DNA from: Planctomycetia bacterium
GTDB lineage: Bacteria > Planctomycetota > Planctomycetia > Pirellulales > UBA1268
Direction: 5' to 3'
Length of the DNA stretch: 30,693 bases
Assembly: GCA_009919445.1 (NCBI GenBank)
Contig: RGBY01000005.1
Span: 1 to 30,693, forward strand
Shown here: piece by piece, positions 24,066 through 30,693 of the stretch
Layout of the letters: each line of letters begins with the position of its first letter
Numbering within the stretch: the first letter of the stretch is position 1
The notes under the pieces: generated by a model
What the model was told of the DNA's origin: nothing
Databases searched by the model: none
What the model saw: the letters and a program-made list of their open reading frames with translations, nothing else
Program-made: the position numbers and the translations under genes

Positions 24066-25009
24066 CTAGGGTCCGCATTGAACGTTCGGGGCTTGCGGAA
24101 GATCTGCGGGCCAGATTCCGGTGAAGACCTCCTCGGCTGGCCCAGTCATGAAGACCGAACCGGCACCATCCCAGGCCAATTCGAGCACACCCCCCGGCAG
24201 TTCAGCTTCAATTTGCTCGGCAGTCCGGCCCGAGAGCACACCCGCAACGCAGACGGCGGAAGCTCCCGTGCCACAGGCTTGCGTGATGCCCGTCCCGCGT
24301 TCCCAGGTCCGTACGGTGACGCGTCCTGCAGCCTGCCGCTGCACAAAATGGACATTGATCCTACGTGGAAAAAGTGGGTGTGTTTCGATCTGCGGACCAA
24401 TTTCGTGAAGGGGTACCGCTGCCACGTTATCGCAGTAATAGATGACATGCGGGTTTCCCATCGAGACGCAGGTCATTCGGGGGTCAAGCCCTGCCTCATC
24501 CCACCATGCCGCCCGCGTGCCAACCGCCTGCGACTCGACGTCGACCACGCGGCCATCCGAAGCCGGGACCGCAACTGGGATCTCATCCGGATGAAGCAGC
24601 GGCGTCCCCATGTCGACACGCACACGGCTCGACCTCGGCCCCGTTGGGGCAACTGACACCACGAGCACGCCTCGGCCAGTCTCAATGCTGACATCACCGG
24701 CTGCGGCATAGCCACGCGAGACCACCAGGTGAGCCACACACCGCACGCCGTTCCCACACATCTCAGATTCACTGCCATCTGCATTGAACATGCGCATCCG
24801 GGCATCGGCCCGCATCGACCGCTCAATGAGAATGAGCCCATCGCCACCAACACCCCTGTGGCGATCAGCCATTTCTCTCGCCAAGGCTGCGGGTGCAAAT
24901 GAAGCCGACTCGACAAAGCGATCGATGTAGACATAGTCGTTCCCAAGCCCGGCATCTTGACAAAGGCAAGCCCTTGTCTTGCTTCATCGAAACGCGTTTC
25001 TGGTGACAC
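24066..25009 (-). CDS. dapF: Diaminopimelate epimerase, frameshifted near its N-terminus
   Basis: Converts LL- to meso-diaminopimelate for lysine and peptidoglycan. The main frame (272 residues from a non-native TTG at 24884) contains both catalytic Cys motifs, MCGNGVRC (Cys43) and ACGTGASAVC (Cys204), plus GVGGDGLILI, SMGNPHVIYY and WERGTGITQA. The normal N-terminus, ending FVKMPGLG, lies upstream in another frame. The family sequence then resumes in the main frame as NDYVYIDRFVESASF. One extra G in the GGG run at 24942-24944 would join them, so a single-base deletion or sequencing error is likely. With the repair the protein starts at GTG 25009, supported by GAGGAGG eight bases upstream. 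It lies between the AsmA-like gene and the acyltransferase gene on the same strand. Confidence 0.85.
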
Positions 25010-25017
25010 GTCGGCGG

Positions 25018-25024
25018 CCTCCTC
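25018..25024 (-). promoter_or_regulatory. Ribosome binding site of dapF
   Basis: GAGGAGG on the minus strand lies eight bases before the GTG at 25009. It indicates that the repaired dapF begins there and not at the internal TTG of 24884. Confidence 0.55.
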
Positions 25025-25179
25025 GCTGTTGCCAATCAAAAAAACTTCTCTGCTCGGTCGAATAGCCTTCACCTCGCCATTCGACCGCTCCCTCAATCGT
25101 ACGAATGATTGCTGACTTTCTCCATCGAAACGCGATCGACCGCCACCCCCGGGCCCCGCCATGCCACCTTCTGGTACCG

Positions 25180-28100
25180 TTACAACCCGCGTAGCATGCC
25201 TGCTCCCGAATCACGCGGTCGGGTTCCTACTCGCAGGCCTCGACCATTCTCTTGACGCTGCGACTGCAATTTCTGCAGGGCCGCCGCCAGCGTTGGAAAA
25301 GCCTCGGTGGTCAGTTCCGGATCAGCCAGCGTGCCATCAACGTGCAGCAGCAGGAATTGGCCACTGGCTCCACCCAACATTCGCTTCATTGCCGGCAGTT
25401 GGGTTTCAACATCCCCCATGATCGAACGGAAGGTCATCTGCAGATCACCGTCAAAGCCAACCTCGCCATTCCCAACCAGACTGATTGCGTCTCCGGCTAA
25501 TTCGATTTCATCGAGATAGGCATGCGGGCCCTCGATTCGGAACTGGACTGAACTGGAGGCAAAGGCATTGCGATCTGGTGATTTCACCCGCAACACCTTC
25601 AGCATCGCCACCACCAGCGGCAACTCATAGATATCAGCCTCCCGGAGCCGTAATTGCCCCTGCCCACGCAACGAATGACTACCAGCCCGAGTGCCGCTGA
25701 CTTCAATCGAGCCAAACACCCGCCCTCGATAGCGGTGAGGAGTTCCGCGGCAGTCGCAGGCGAGTCGCTCAAGATTGGCGTCGCTCAGTGTTGCCGACAC
25801 CGTGAACCCTCCCGGGCCTGAGGCAGACGCCATCCCATCAATCTCAACGGTCCCGCCAGCCGCCATTGCTGTGAGACGTCGTGGCGTACCATCAGCCACT
25901 GTCGCCATGGCACCAAACCGGACACCGTTCTGATCCATCAGCAGCGGCCCACGTACCTGCGTTAACTGGATACCCTGCCAGATCGCACTATCGAGATCGA
26001 GTTCCCCCGTGGCATGCCAGGCATGCCCATCCGTGCGTCCCTGTAGCCGCATGCCGCCATGAACATGATCAAGCGGGACGCCGACATCGAGTGACCCCTG
26101 CTCCATATCGAGCAGACAGTTCCAGGCGGCGGCACAACGCCGGCTTGTCTTCGTCTCAGCAGCCTGAGCAGAAGCGTGTTCGGTCGAGTAGATATCGAGG
26201 CTACCATCAACTGACAGGAGACCTCGCGGTTCCACTGCAGTAAGCGCCCGCTGGAGCCCGTCGGGCAGCGCCCGCAACAACTCATGATCAGCCCGAAAGT
26301 GACTGGCCGTCAATTTTGACAACGACACATGCCAGCCACCATCAGGAAGAAACCGACAACTCCCATCTGCAGCCACCGAGGTCCGGTCATGTACGCCTCG
26401 CCAGCCGTCCAATTCAAGGAAACCATCGTCCCAGGCAAGTCGCCCCTGCAGTTCCTCAAGCCGATAGGGAAACCAGGCGGGCTCAATAGAGACCGTACCA
26501 GCATGCGGCGTGGCCTCCAGAATGACCTTCGTTCCCGACTCACCCACCACATGCCGAACGGTCGCAGCGAAGTTCGCCTGCCCCCGGGGCGCCAGATCAT
26601 CCCAGAAGGTAGCAACCGATGCGGGAAGGGCGTCGCGGAGTTCCTGATCAAGCACCACCTGACTGCCCGCAAGGTCAAGGGTGAGATTTCCCCGGCCAGA
26701 GGCGTCGCGGACAAGGCGGCCTGAGCAGCGGATCACACCAGTGTCATTGTGCCCGGTGAGATCAGAAAGCACCCAGTTCTCATCCCGCATCCGTACTGCC
26801 CCTTGTACCTTGGTCAGCGGATAAGGAAAGCGAACGTACCGCATGCTGCAGTCGGTCAGGCGGATATCGAGCGAGTTGGCATGCCCCTTTGGGAATGAGG
26901 GATTTCGGTCTTGCCGAAAGACAAACTCGAATGTTCCAGATGCCCGCAACTGTCGAAGAATCTCAGCTCCTTTTGCCGGCATCGCGGCTAACAAGCGGTC
27001 GTCAATTGGCATTTCTGTACCGCGAACCTCGACGTGACCAACCGACCCCCCATCATCGAGTCGCAACGTCCCGGTAACCTGAACCGGATTTCCCCCGGCC
27101 TGCCCAGTCAGGTGGAGCGTCACGATCCGATCGTCGAGAATGACCGTCCCGACCGTACGATCAAGCCGGTAGGGAAAACGGTAGTGGGTGAGAGAAACGT
27201 TCCGGCACCGCAAGGATAAATGAGGGGTGATGGCACCAGCCCGACGGGCGACTTCAGCCCGTAGATCAACCTCACCCTGCGGCAGCAATTTCTGCCAGTG
27301 AGCGGACCACGTTGGCGGCAGGAAGGGCTGCCACTGCCTCCCCACCACCAATCGCTCCGCCTCCAGCAGACAGTCGAAGTCAGCTGTCTCAGACCAACTG
27401 TACGCACGAGCCGATCCGCGAAAGAGCGTGCCACCGGAACGGGCCGATAGCGACTGGACAATAAGGCCCTCCCGATCTGCCGTGAATGAGGCTGAAAGAT
27501 CTGTCAACGGAAAGGGCAGCCTTGCGTGTTCAAACCGGCCATGGGCAAGCGTCCCCTGCACCGAGAAGGTTGCCTCTGAGAGTCTGTCGACAGCCCCGGT
27601 GGCAGTCGCGGCCAGACTGATACCAACATTCAGTCCATCGGCCGCCTGTCGACACAAGTCATTCGAAACAAGTCCGGCAGGGAGTAGTGAGACTAGTTGT
27701 GGGCGAAAATCAAAGCCATCGATCGTCGCCTCAACCTGGAACTGTTTGGCTGCCAGCGCCACCGCTCCGGTAACAGTCAGCCGCTCAATTGTCTGGCCAT
27801 CGAGGCTCAGTCGTATTCGTGACCAGGTCGTTCCTGACGAGTCGGCAACAGCCGGCTGCATGTCGAGTCGCCCCTGGCGGAAGGTCTCACGAAATTCTGC
27901 TGCCACGTCCTCAAAGAGCACGGTGGCTCCTTCGACGGTTATCGGCAAGGCAGTACTGGCAGCCGACTGGCCTGCCAGCCGCTGAAGGCTCCAGGAACCG
28001 TCCTCAAAATGAATTGCTTGGAGGACAGGGCGGACGACCCGTACGGCCCTGATTTCTGGTTTCCCAAGAGCCAGATGGGCGAGGCTGGCATCACAATCAA

Positions 28101-28383
28101 GGTGCAGTTCATCGATTCGGAGAAGCTGCTGCCAGGCTTCAGGTAGCGTGGGGTCGTTCAGCGAAAGTCCGCGGACAACAATCCCCTGCCCCTCGTGAAG
28201 GCTTGCCCCCTGCACTTCAACCTGTAGGTTCGGAAACCGTTCTGCCACCACTCGCTCGACGTGACTGCGAATCTCATCATTGATGCGACTGGTTCCAATT
28301 GCTACCGCAGCGATGACGCCAGCGACCGCAACTGGGACAGCCCAGCGGACGAGTGACCAGAGCAAGTCAGTAAGACTTTTCAC
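25180..28383 (-). CDS. AsmA-like/DUF3971-type large envelope protein
   Basis: A 1067-residue protein with one N-terminal transmembrane helix (VRWAVPVAVAGVIAAVAIGT, about 12-31) and a long periplasmic repeat region of beta strands. It shows AsmA-family features: an early VEVQGASLHEGQGIVVRGLS, ALGKPEIRAVRVVRPVL and many repeated strand patterns of the type 'VxxDGSLDIYS'. The C-terminal AsmA-like segment reads QLRLREADIYELPLVVAMLK and ISLVGNGEVGFDGDLQMTF. Such proteins (AsmA, YhdP, TamB class) are thought to bridge inner and outer membranes and move phospholipid. The start codon is GTG at 28383, directly before the helix; no Shine-Dalgarno is seen. It is followed on the same strand by dapF and the acyltransferase, consistent with an envelope role. 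The subfamily assignment is approximate. Confidence 0.82.
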   Translation of the reverse strand: MKSLTDLLWSLVRWAVPVAVAGVIAAVAIGTSRINDEIRSHVERVVAERFPNLQVEVQGASLHEGQGIVVRGLSLNDPTLPEAWQQLLRIDELHLDCDASLAHLALGKPEIRAVRVVRPVLQAIHFEDGSWSLQRLAGQSAASTALPITVEGATVLFEDVAAEFRETFRQGRLDMQPAVADSSGTTWSRIRLSLDGQTIERLTVTGAVALAAKQFQVEATIDGFDFRPQLVSLLPAGLVSNDLCRQAADGLNVGISLAATATGAVDRLSEATFSVQGTLAHGRFEHARLPFPLTDLSASFTADREGLIVQSLSARSGGTLFRGSARAYSWSETADFDCLLEAERLVVGRQWQPFLPPTWSAHWQKLLPQGEVDLRAEVARRAGAITPHLSLRCRNVSLTHYRFPYRLDRTVGTVILDDRIVTLHLTGQAGGNPVQVTGTLRLDDGGSVGHVEVRGTEMPIDDRLLAAMPAKGAEILRQLRASGTFEFVFRQDRNPSFPKGHANSLDIRLTDCSMRYVRFPYPLTKVQGAVRMRDENWVLSDLTGHNDTGVIRCSGRLVRDASGRGNLTLDLAGSQVVLDQELRDALPASVATFWDDLAPRGQANFAATVRHVVGESGTKVILEATPHAGTVSIEPAWFPYRLEELQGRLAWDDGFLELDGWRGVHDRTSVAADGSCRFLPDGGWHVSLSKLTASHFRADHELLRALPDGLQRALTAVEPRGLLSVDGSLDIYSTEHASAQAAETKTSRRCAAAWNCLLDMEQGSLDVGVPLDHVHGGMRLQGRTDGHAWHATGELDLDSAIWQGIQLTQVRGPLLMDQNGVRFGAMATVADGTPRRLTAMAAGGTVEIDGMASASGPGGFTVSATLSDANLERLACDCRGTPHRYRGRVFGSIEVSGTRAGSHSLRGQGQLRLREADIYELPLVVAMLKVLRVKSPDRNAFASSSVQFRIEGPHAYLDEIELAGDAISLVGNGEVGFDGDLQMTFRSIMGDVETQLPAMKRMLGGASGQFLLLHVDGTLADPELTTEAFPTLAAALQKLQSQRQENGRGLRVGTRPRDSGAGMLRGL

Positions 28384-28573
28384 GGACAGACCGGGGCCCC
28401 TGAGGGCTTCAAAAGAGACGATGGTGATAGGAGAACGGAGCGGGCGAGACGATAGAAACGGGCTGATAGAGCGGTCAAGAGGCCAATCTATTCGAGAAAG
28501 CCCCTAGGCCCGGCAGCCCCCTCATCCCCCCCGGCCTCTACCGTTCACCGGCAACTGAACCAGCCGCAGTCAT

Positions 28574-29635
28574 TCAGGCCATAGTTCGGCGGAGCAGGAG
28601 TCCTTCGGGGTGACAGATCGCTCGGACCCCACCAGGGAGATCAACAGCAGAGGGCTCAGCACCTTTTTGCTGGTCACCTGCGGTGCACATTGAGGTCAGC
28701 CTGCGTAAGTGCTGGTGAGTCAACGCTTGGCGGGGCCAGCCCTGCTGCCGCCAAATTCCCAGAAGCACATCGGCCAGCAGATGGGCATCGCCCTCGGTGT
28801 CAGCAGCCAGCCGACGGGATAGCAGCAGAGATCCATCAGCACCACGACTCACGCCACCGGCAATGGCCTGTGCGACCGCTTCGGCACGCCGTGAGGCATA
28901 TTCAGCCGCTTGATCGCCGAGCCTGGCAAGGGCTTCTGTTGCAGCTGGGTAAGGCCCCTGCTCGGCCTCACTTAATAAGCGATGGCGAAGAAAATTCCTG
29001 GAAAAGGCTGTGTTTTCATTTGATTCATCCTCCCTCCAGGCAAGGCCATGCGTCTCGAGATAGCCACGAACCTGCTGCCGTTTGATCCCGAGAAGAGGAC
29101 GAACAAGACTGACCCCCTCGGCAAGCTGCCTTGCCCGAGGCATACCCGCCAGCCCGTTCAGGCCTGTCCCGCGCAGGACGCGATGCAGAATCGTTTCCGC
29201 CTGATCATCACGGGTATGGCCGACAGCCACATGCCGAGCACCGATTTCACCCGCCACTTCAGTGAAAAAGTCGTACCGCACCCGCCGCGCAGCTGCCTCT
29301 AGCCCCTCACCAGACAGCCTCGAACCTTGTTCAGCCACAGGCAATCGCCGCCAATGGCAGGTCAGCCCAAGAGCCGCAGCCTGCTCCTGAACAAAGTTGC
29401 GATCACCTGTGGCAGTGGGCCGCAGATCGTATTCAACATGGGCAACCTGCAGAAGGGCCGCAACATCGGCCCCTATCCGCTGCCCCACTGCGACCAGGCC
29501 ATGCAGCAGCGCCATGCTGTCGCCTCCCCCCGAGACCGCCACCAGGACAGGCTGTCGCCAGTCCCAACTCGCTGGCAGTCCCGCGATGACGGCATCCAGA
29601 AAATCGCTCGATGAATCGCCTTGCAGATTCATCAT
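28574..29635 (-). CDS. tilS: tRNA(Ile)-lysidine synthase
   Basis: Modifies C34 of the CAU-anticodon tRNA-Ile to lysidine, which is required to read AUA codons. The 353-residue product has the PP-loop ATPase motif SGGGDS at 35-40 (LVAVSGGGDSMALLHGL), a lysine/ATP-site segment AVGHTRDDQAETILHRVLRG and RPLLGIKRQQVRGYL. A helical middle (RNFLRHRLLSEAEQ) and a short C-terminal region follow. The large C-terminal domain of some TilS proteins is absent, as in shorter family members. The ATG at 29635 is chosen because GGAGAAAGG lies six bases upstream and because the region between 29636 and 29854 reads as low-complexity, non-family sequence. It is divergent from the lipoprotein gene. Confidence 0.92.
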   Translation of the reverse strand: MMNLQGDSSSDFLDAVIAGLPASWDWRQPVLVAVSGGGDSMALLHGLVAVGQRIGADVAALLQVAHVEYDLRPTATGDRNFVQEQAAALGLTCHWRRLPVAEQGSRLSGEGLEAAARRVRYDFFTEVAGEIGARHVAVGHTRDDQAETILHRVLRGTGLNGLAGMPRARQLAEGVSLVRPLLGIKRQQVRGYLETHGLAWREDESNENTAFSRNFLRHRLLSEAEQGPYPAATEALARLGDQAAEYASRRAEAVAQAIAGGVSRGADGSLLLSRRLAADTEGDAHLLADVLLGIWRQQGWPRQALTHQHLRRLTSMCTAGDQQKGAEPSAVDLPGGVRAICHPEGLLLRRTMA

Positions 29636-29848
29636 TTGTCGCCTTTCTCCGCACGAAACCTGAACGAAGCCTGACTTCCTCTCTTCCACTAGCCTACCAG
29701 CCTTGTGGCACCGGCAGGCTTCGCTTCCTGCCTCCTCGGCGGGGAACGACGACTGAAATGACGTTGAACCACGACGGAGGCTCCCGCTAGCCTCTGTGAC
29801 ACCCCCGGTGTTTTGCCCTGAGAACCCTGAGCTTTTCCGAGGATTTTG

Positions 29849-30505
29849 ATGCAACTTCCCGATTTTCTACGTTGGTCTCGGCAGGCCTGCGTAGCCCTTT
29901 TGGGCTGCAGCCTTCTTGCCTTCTCAAGCGGTTGCTCCACGATCCTGACGGTTGCCTATCTGATCAGCCCAGAAGACGTTCCTGCGGAGTACAAAGGCCT
30001 CCGAGGCAAACACGTGGCCATTGTCTGTAAGCCCGTGGTCGAACTGGAATTTACCGATGCAGGGACAGCCCGGGAGTTAGCAGAACGCATCGGCAGCAAT
30101 ATCCGTGACAATGTTCGTGGCGTCAAAGTGATCAGCCAGCAAGAGGTTTCCCGCTGGCTCGACGAGAATGCCTGGGTTGATTATCCCACACTTGGCAAAG
30201 CGGTTGATGCTGACCTCGTTATTGGCATCGACCTTGACCACTTTTCTCTCCACGAAGGATCGACCCTCTACCGAGGCCGCACGACCACACAGATGCGTGT
30301 CTACGATGTTGCAGACGAAACGGTCGTCTTCGACAAGCGGATGGACGATTTTGTATTTCCGGCCGACAGCGCCATTCCGACTGCTGATCAGTCCGAACAA
30401 CAGTTCCGGGCTTTGTTTCTCCGCATCCTGTCCGGCCGGCTCTCCCGATGCTTCCATGCCTATGAAAGCCGCGCCCACTTCGCCGAAGAGAATCTTATTT
30501 ACTAG
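29849..30505 (+). CDS. Putative lipoprotein of unknown function
   Basis: A 218-residue protein with an N-terminal signal (RQACVALLGCSLLAFSSGCS) that ends in SSGC, a loose lipobox, so lipidation is likely but not certain. The mature part mixes alpha and beta structure: GKHVAIVCKPVVELEF, GTARELAERIGSNIRDNVRG, KVISQQEVSRWLDEN, ADLVIGIDLDHFSLHEG and RTTTQMRVYDVADE. It resembles the nucleotide-free, GNA1162/LptE-like 'curli-assembly or lipoprotein' folds only in outline, and I do not recognise the family. The ATG at 29849 has AGGA five bases before it. A strong hairpin and a tandem repeat follow the stop. Confidence 0.72.
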   Translation: MQLPDFLRWSRQACVALLGCSLLAFSSGCSTILTVAYLISPEDVPAEYKGLRGKHVAIVCKPVVELEFTDAGTARELAERIGSNIRDNVRGVKVISQQEVSRWLDENAWVDYPTLGKAVDADLVIGIDLDHFSLHEGSTLYRGRTTTQMRVYDVADETVVFDKRMDDFVFPADSAIPTADQSEQQFRALFLRILSGRLSRCFHAYESRAHFAEENLIY

Positions 30506-30511
30506 TTTTAC

Positions 30512-30542
30512 GGCTGCCATGCCCTCCATGGCCATGGCAGCC
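30512..30542 (+). terminator. Hairpin after the lipoprotein gene (possible terminator, part of the repeat)
   Basis: GGCTGCCATG (30512-30521) and CATGGCAGCC (30533-30542) form a perfect 10-bp stem around an 11-base loop, seven bases after the stop codon at 30505. No T-tract follows. Most of it is shared with the second copy of the tandem repeat, where only the eight inner pairs (CTGCCATG) survive. Confidence 0.45.
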
Positions 30543-30693
30543 TTGAAGTGTGTTTGAAGAACGCCAGAGGGTTCTTCAAATACACTGGCCTCGCCTCCTG
30601 CTCGGCATGCGACACAACAACACTGCCATGCCCTCCATGGCCATGGCAGCCTTGAAGTGTGTTTGAAGAACGCCAGAGGGTTCTTCAAATACA
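30514..30693. repeat. 109-bp tandem direct repeat (1.65 copies seen) running to the window end
   Basis: The 71 bases at 30514-30584 recur exactly at 30623-30693, where the window stops, so the repeat may be longer. The period of 109 bases is not a multiple of three and the unit has no open frame, so it is not coding. Each unit contains two inverted repeats: CTGCCATG/CATGGCAG and TTTGAAGAAC/GTTCTTCAAA. The remaining 38 bases (30585-30622) would be the second half of the unit. Confidence 0.9.
30553..30580. repeat. Perfect 10-bp hairpin within the tandem repeat
   Basis: TTTGAAGAAC (30553-30562) pairs with GTTCTTCAAA (30571-30580) around an eight-base loop GCCAGAGG. The same hairpin recurs 109 bases later. 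It has no following T-run in either direction, so it is not clearly a terminator. Confidence 0.75.

Noticed and set aside
24942..24944. Programmed -1 frameshifting in dapF
   Set aside because: There is no canonical slippery heptamer, and a one-base loss in a G-run is a simpler explanation for a normally essential enzyme.
28478..28539. AGAGGCC/GGCCTCT inverted repeat between tilS and the AsmA-like gene
   Set aside because: A seven-base stem across a loop of about 48 bases in GC-rich DNA is weak evidence for a terminator or operator.
29777..29811. Two small hairpins (GAGGCT/AGCCTC; ACACC/GGTGT with TTT) upstream of the lipoprotein gene
   Set aside because: Stems of 5-6 bp, no upstream gene on that strand to terminate and no riboswitch-like organisation.
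1..30693. CRISPR array, insertion sequence, prophage, tRNA/rRNA gene, toxin-antitoxin or defence island
   Set aside because: No spaced repeats, transposase, integrase or tRNA T-loop pattern was seen; nearly all sequence is accounted for by the listed genes.

Overview
The window is a 30.7 kb, GC-rich (roughly 60%), gene-dense bacterial segment carrying mostly housekeeping genes. An AsmA-like giant protein, a DUF374-type acyltransferase, lipoproteins and a periplasmic Prc/Tsp protease point to a diderm cell envelope. A eukaryote-like UDP-sugar pyrophosphorylase, an FHA-GAF-Fis protein, PDZ-repeat secreted proteins and sparse Shine-Dalgarno signals look to me like Planctomycetota (Pirellulales-like). 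That placement is inference from style and gene content, not proof. The window begins inside metK and ends inside a tandem repeat, so it may be a whole contig broken at a repeat.

Layout. 1-1900 (+): the end of metK, a strong hairpin terminator, an unrecognised four-helix membrane protein and an overlapping 36-residue membrane microprotein. 1944-6764 (+): a UAP1-like nucleotide-sugar pyrophosphorylase, mannose-1-phosphate guanylyltransferase, an alpha/beta-hydrolase lipoprotein, and a truncated RuvX fused in frame to a YeeZ-like SDR epimerase. 6830-9956 (-): a Prc-type tail-specific protease and a CbiX-type chelatase. 10182-11480 (+): an FHA-GAF-Fis regulator. 11559-12669 (-): a broken MFS transporter. 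12756-18584 (+): the classic xseA-xseB-ispA-dxs-nadK run (exonuclease VII, isoprenoid precursors, NADP). 18617-19507 (+): a secreted protein of unknown function. 19608-21326 (-): dnaA. 21702-23154 (+): a double-PDZ secreted protein split by a frameshift. 23180-29635 (-): tilS, the AsmA-like giant, dapF (frameshifted) and the DUF374 acyltransferase, an envelope-flavoured group. 29849-30505 (+): a lipoprotein, followed by a 109-bp tandem repeat with two hairpins per unit.

I found no CRISPR array, insertion sequence, tRNA or rRNA gene, prophage or obvious defence system, and I do not claim a new biological system. The oddest features are four gene disruptions in 30 kb: the ruvX truncation/fusion, the MFS deletion plus frameshift, a dapF frameshift at a G-run and a PDZ-protein frameshift at a T-run. 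The last two look like single-base homopolymer indels and may be sequencing errors. The other two look like real deletions or assembly collapses. The terminal hairpin repeat, the AAA+-less Fis regulator and the microprotein are the other items worth checking.
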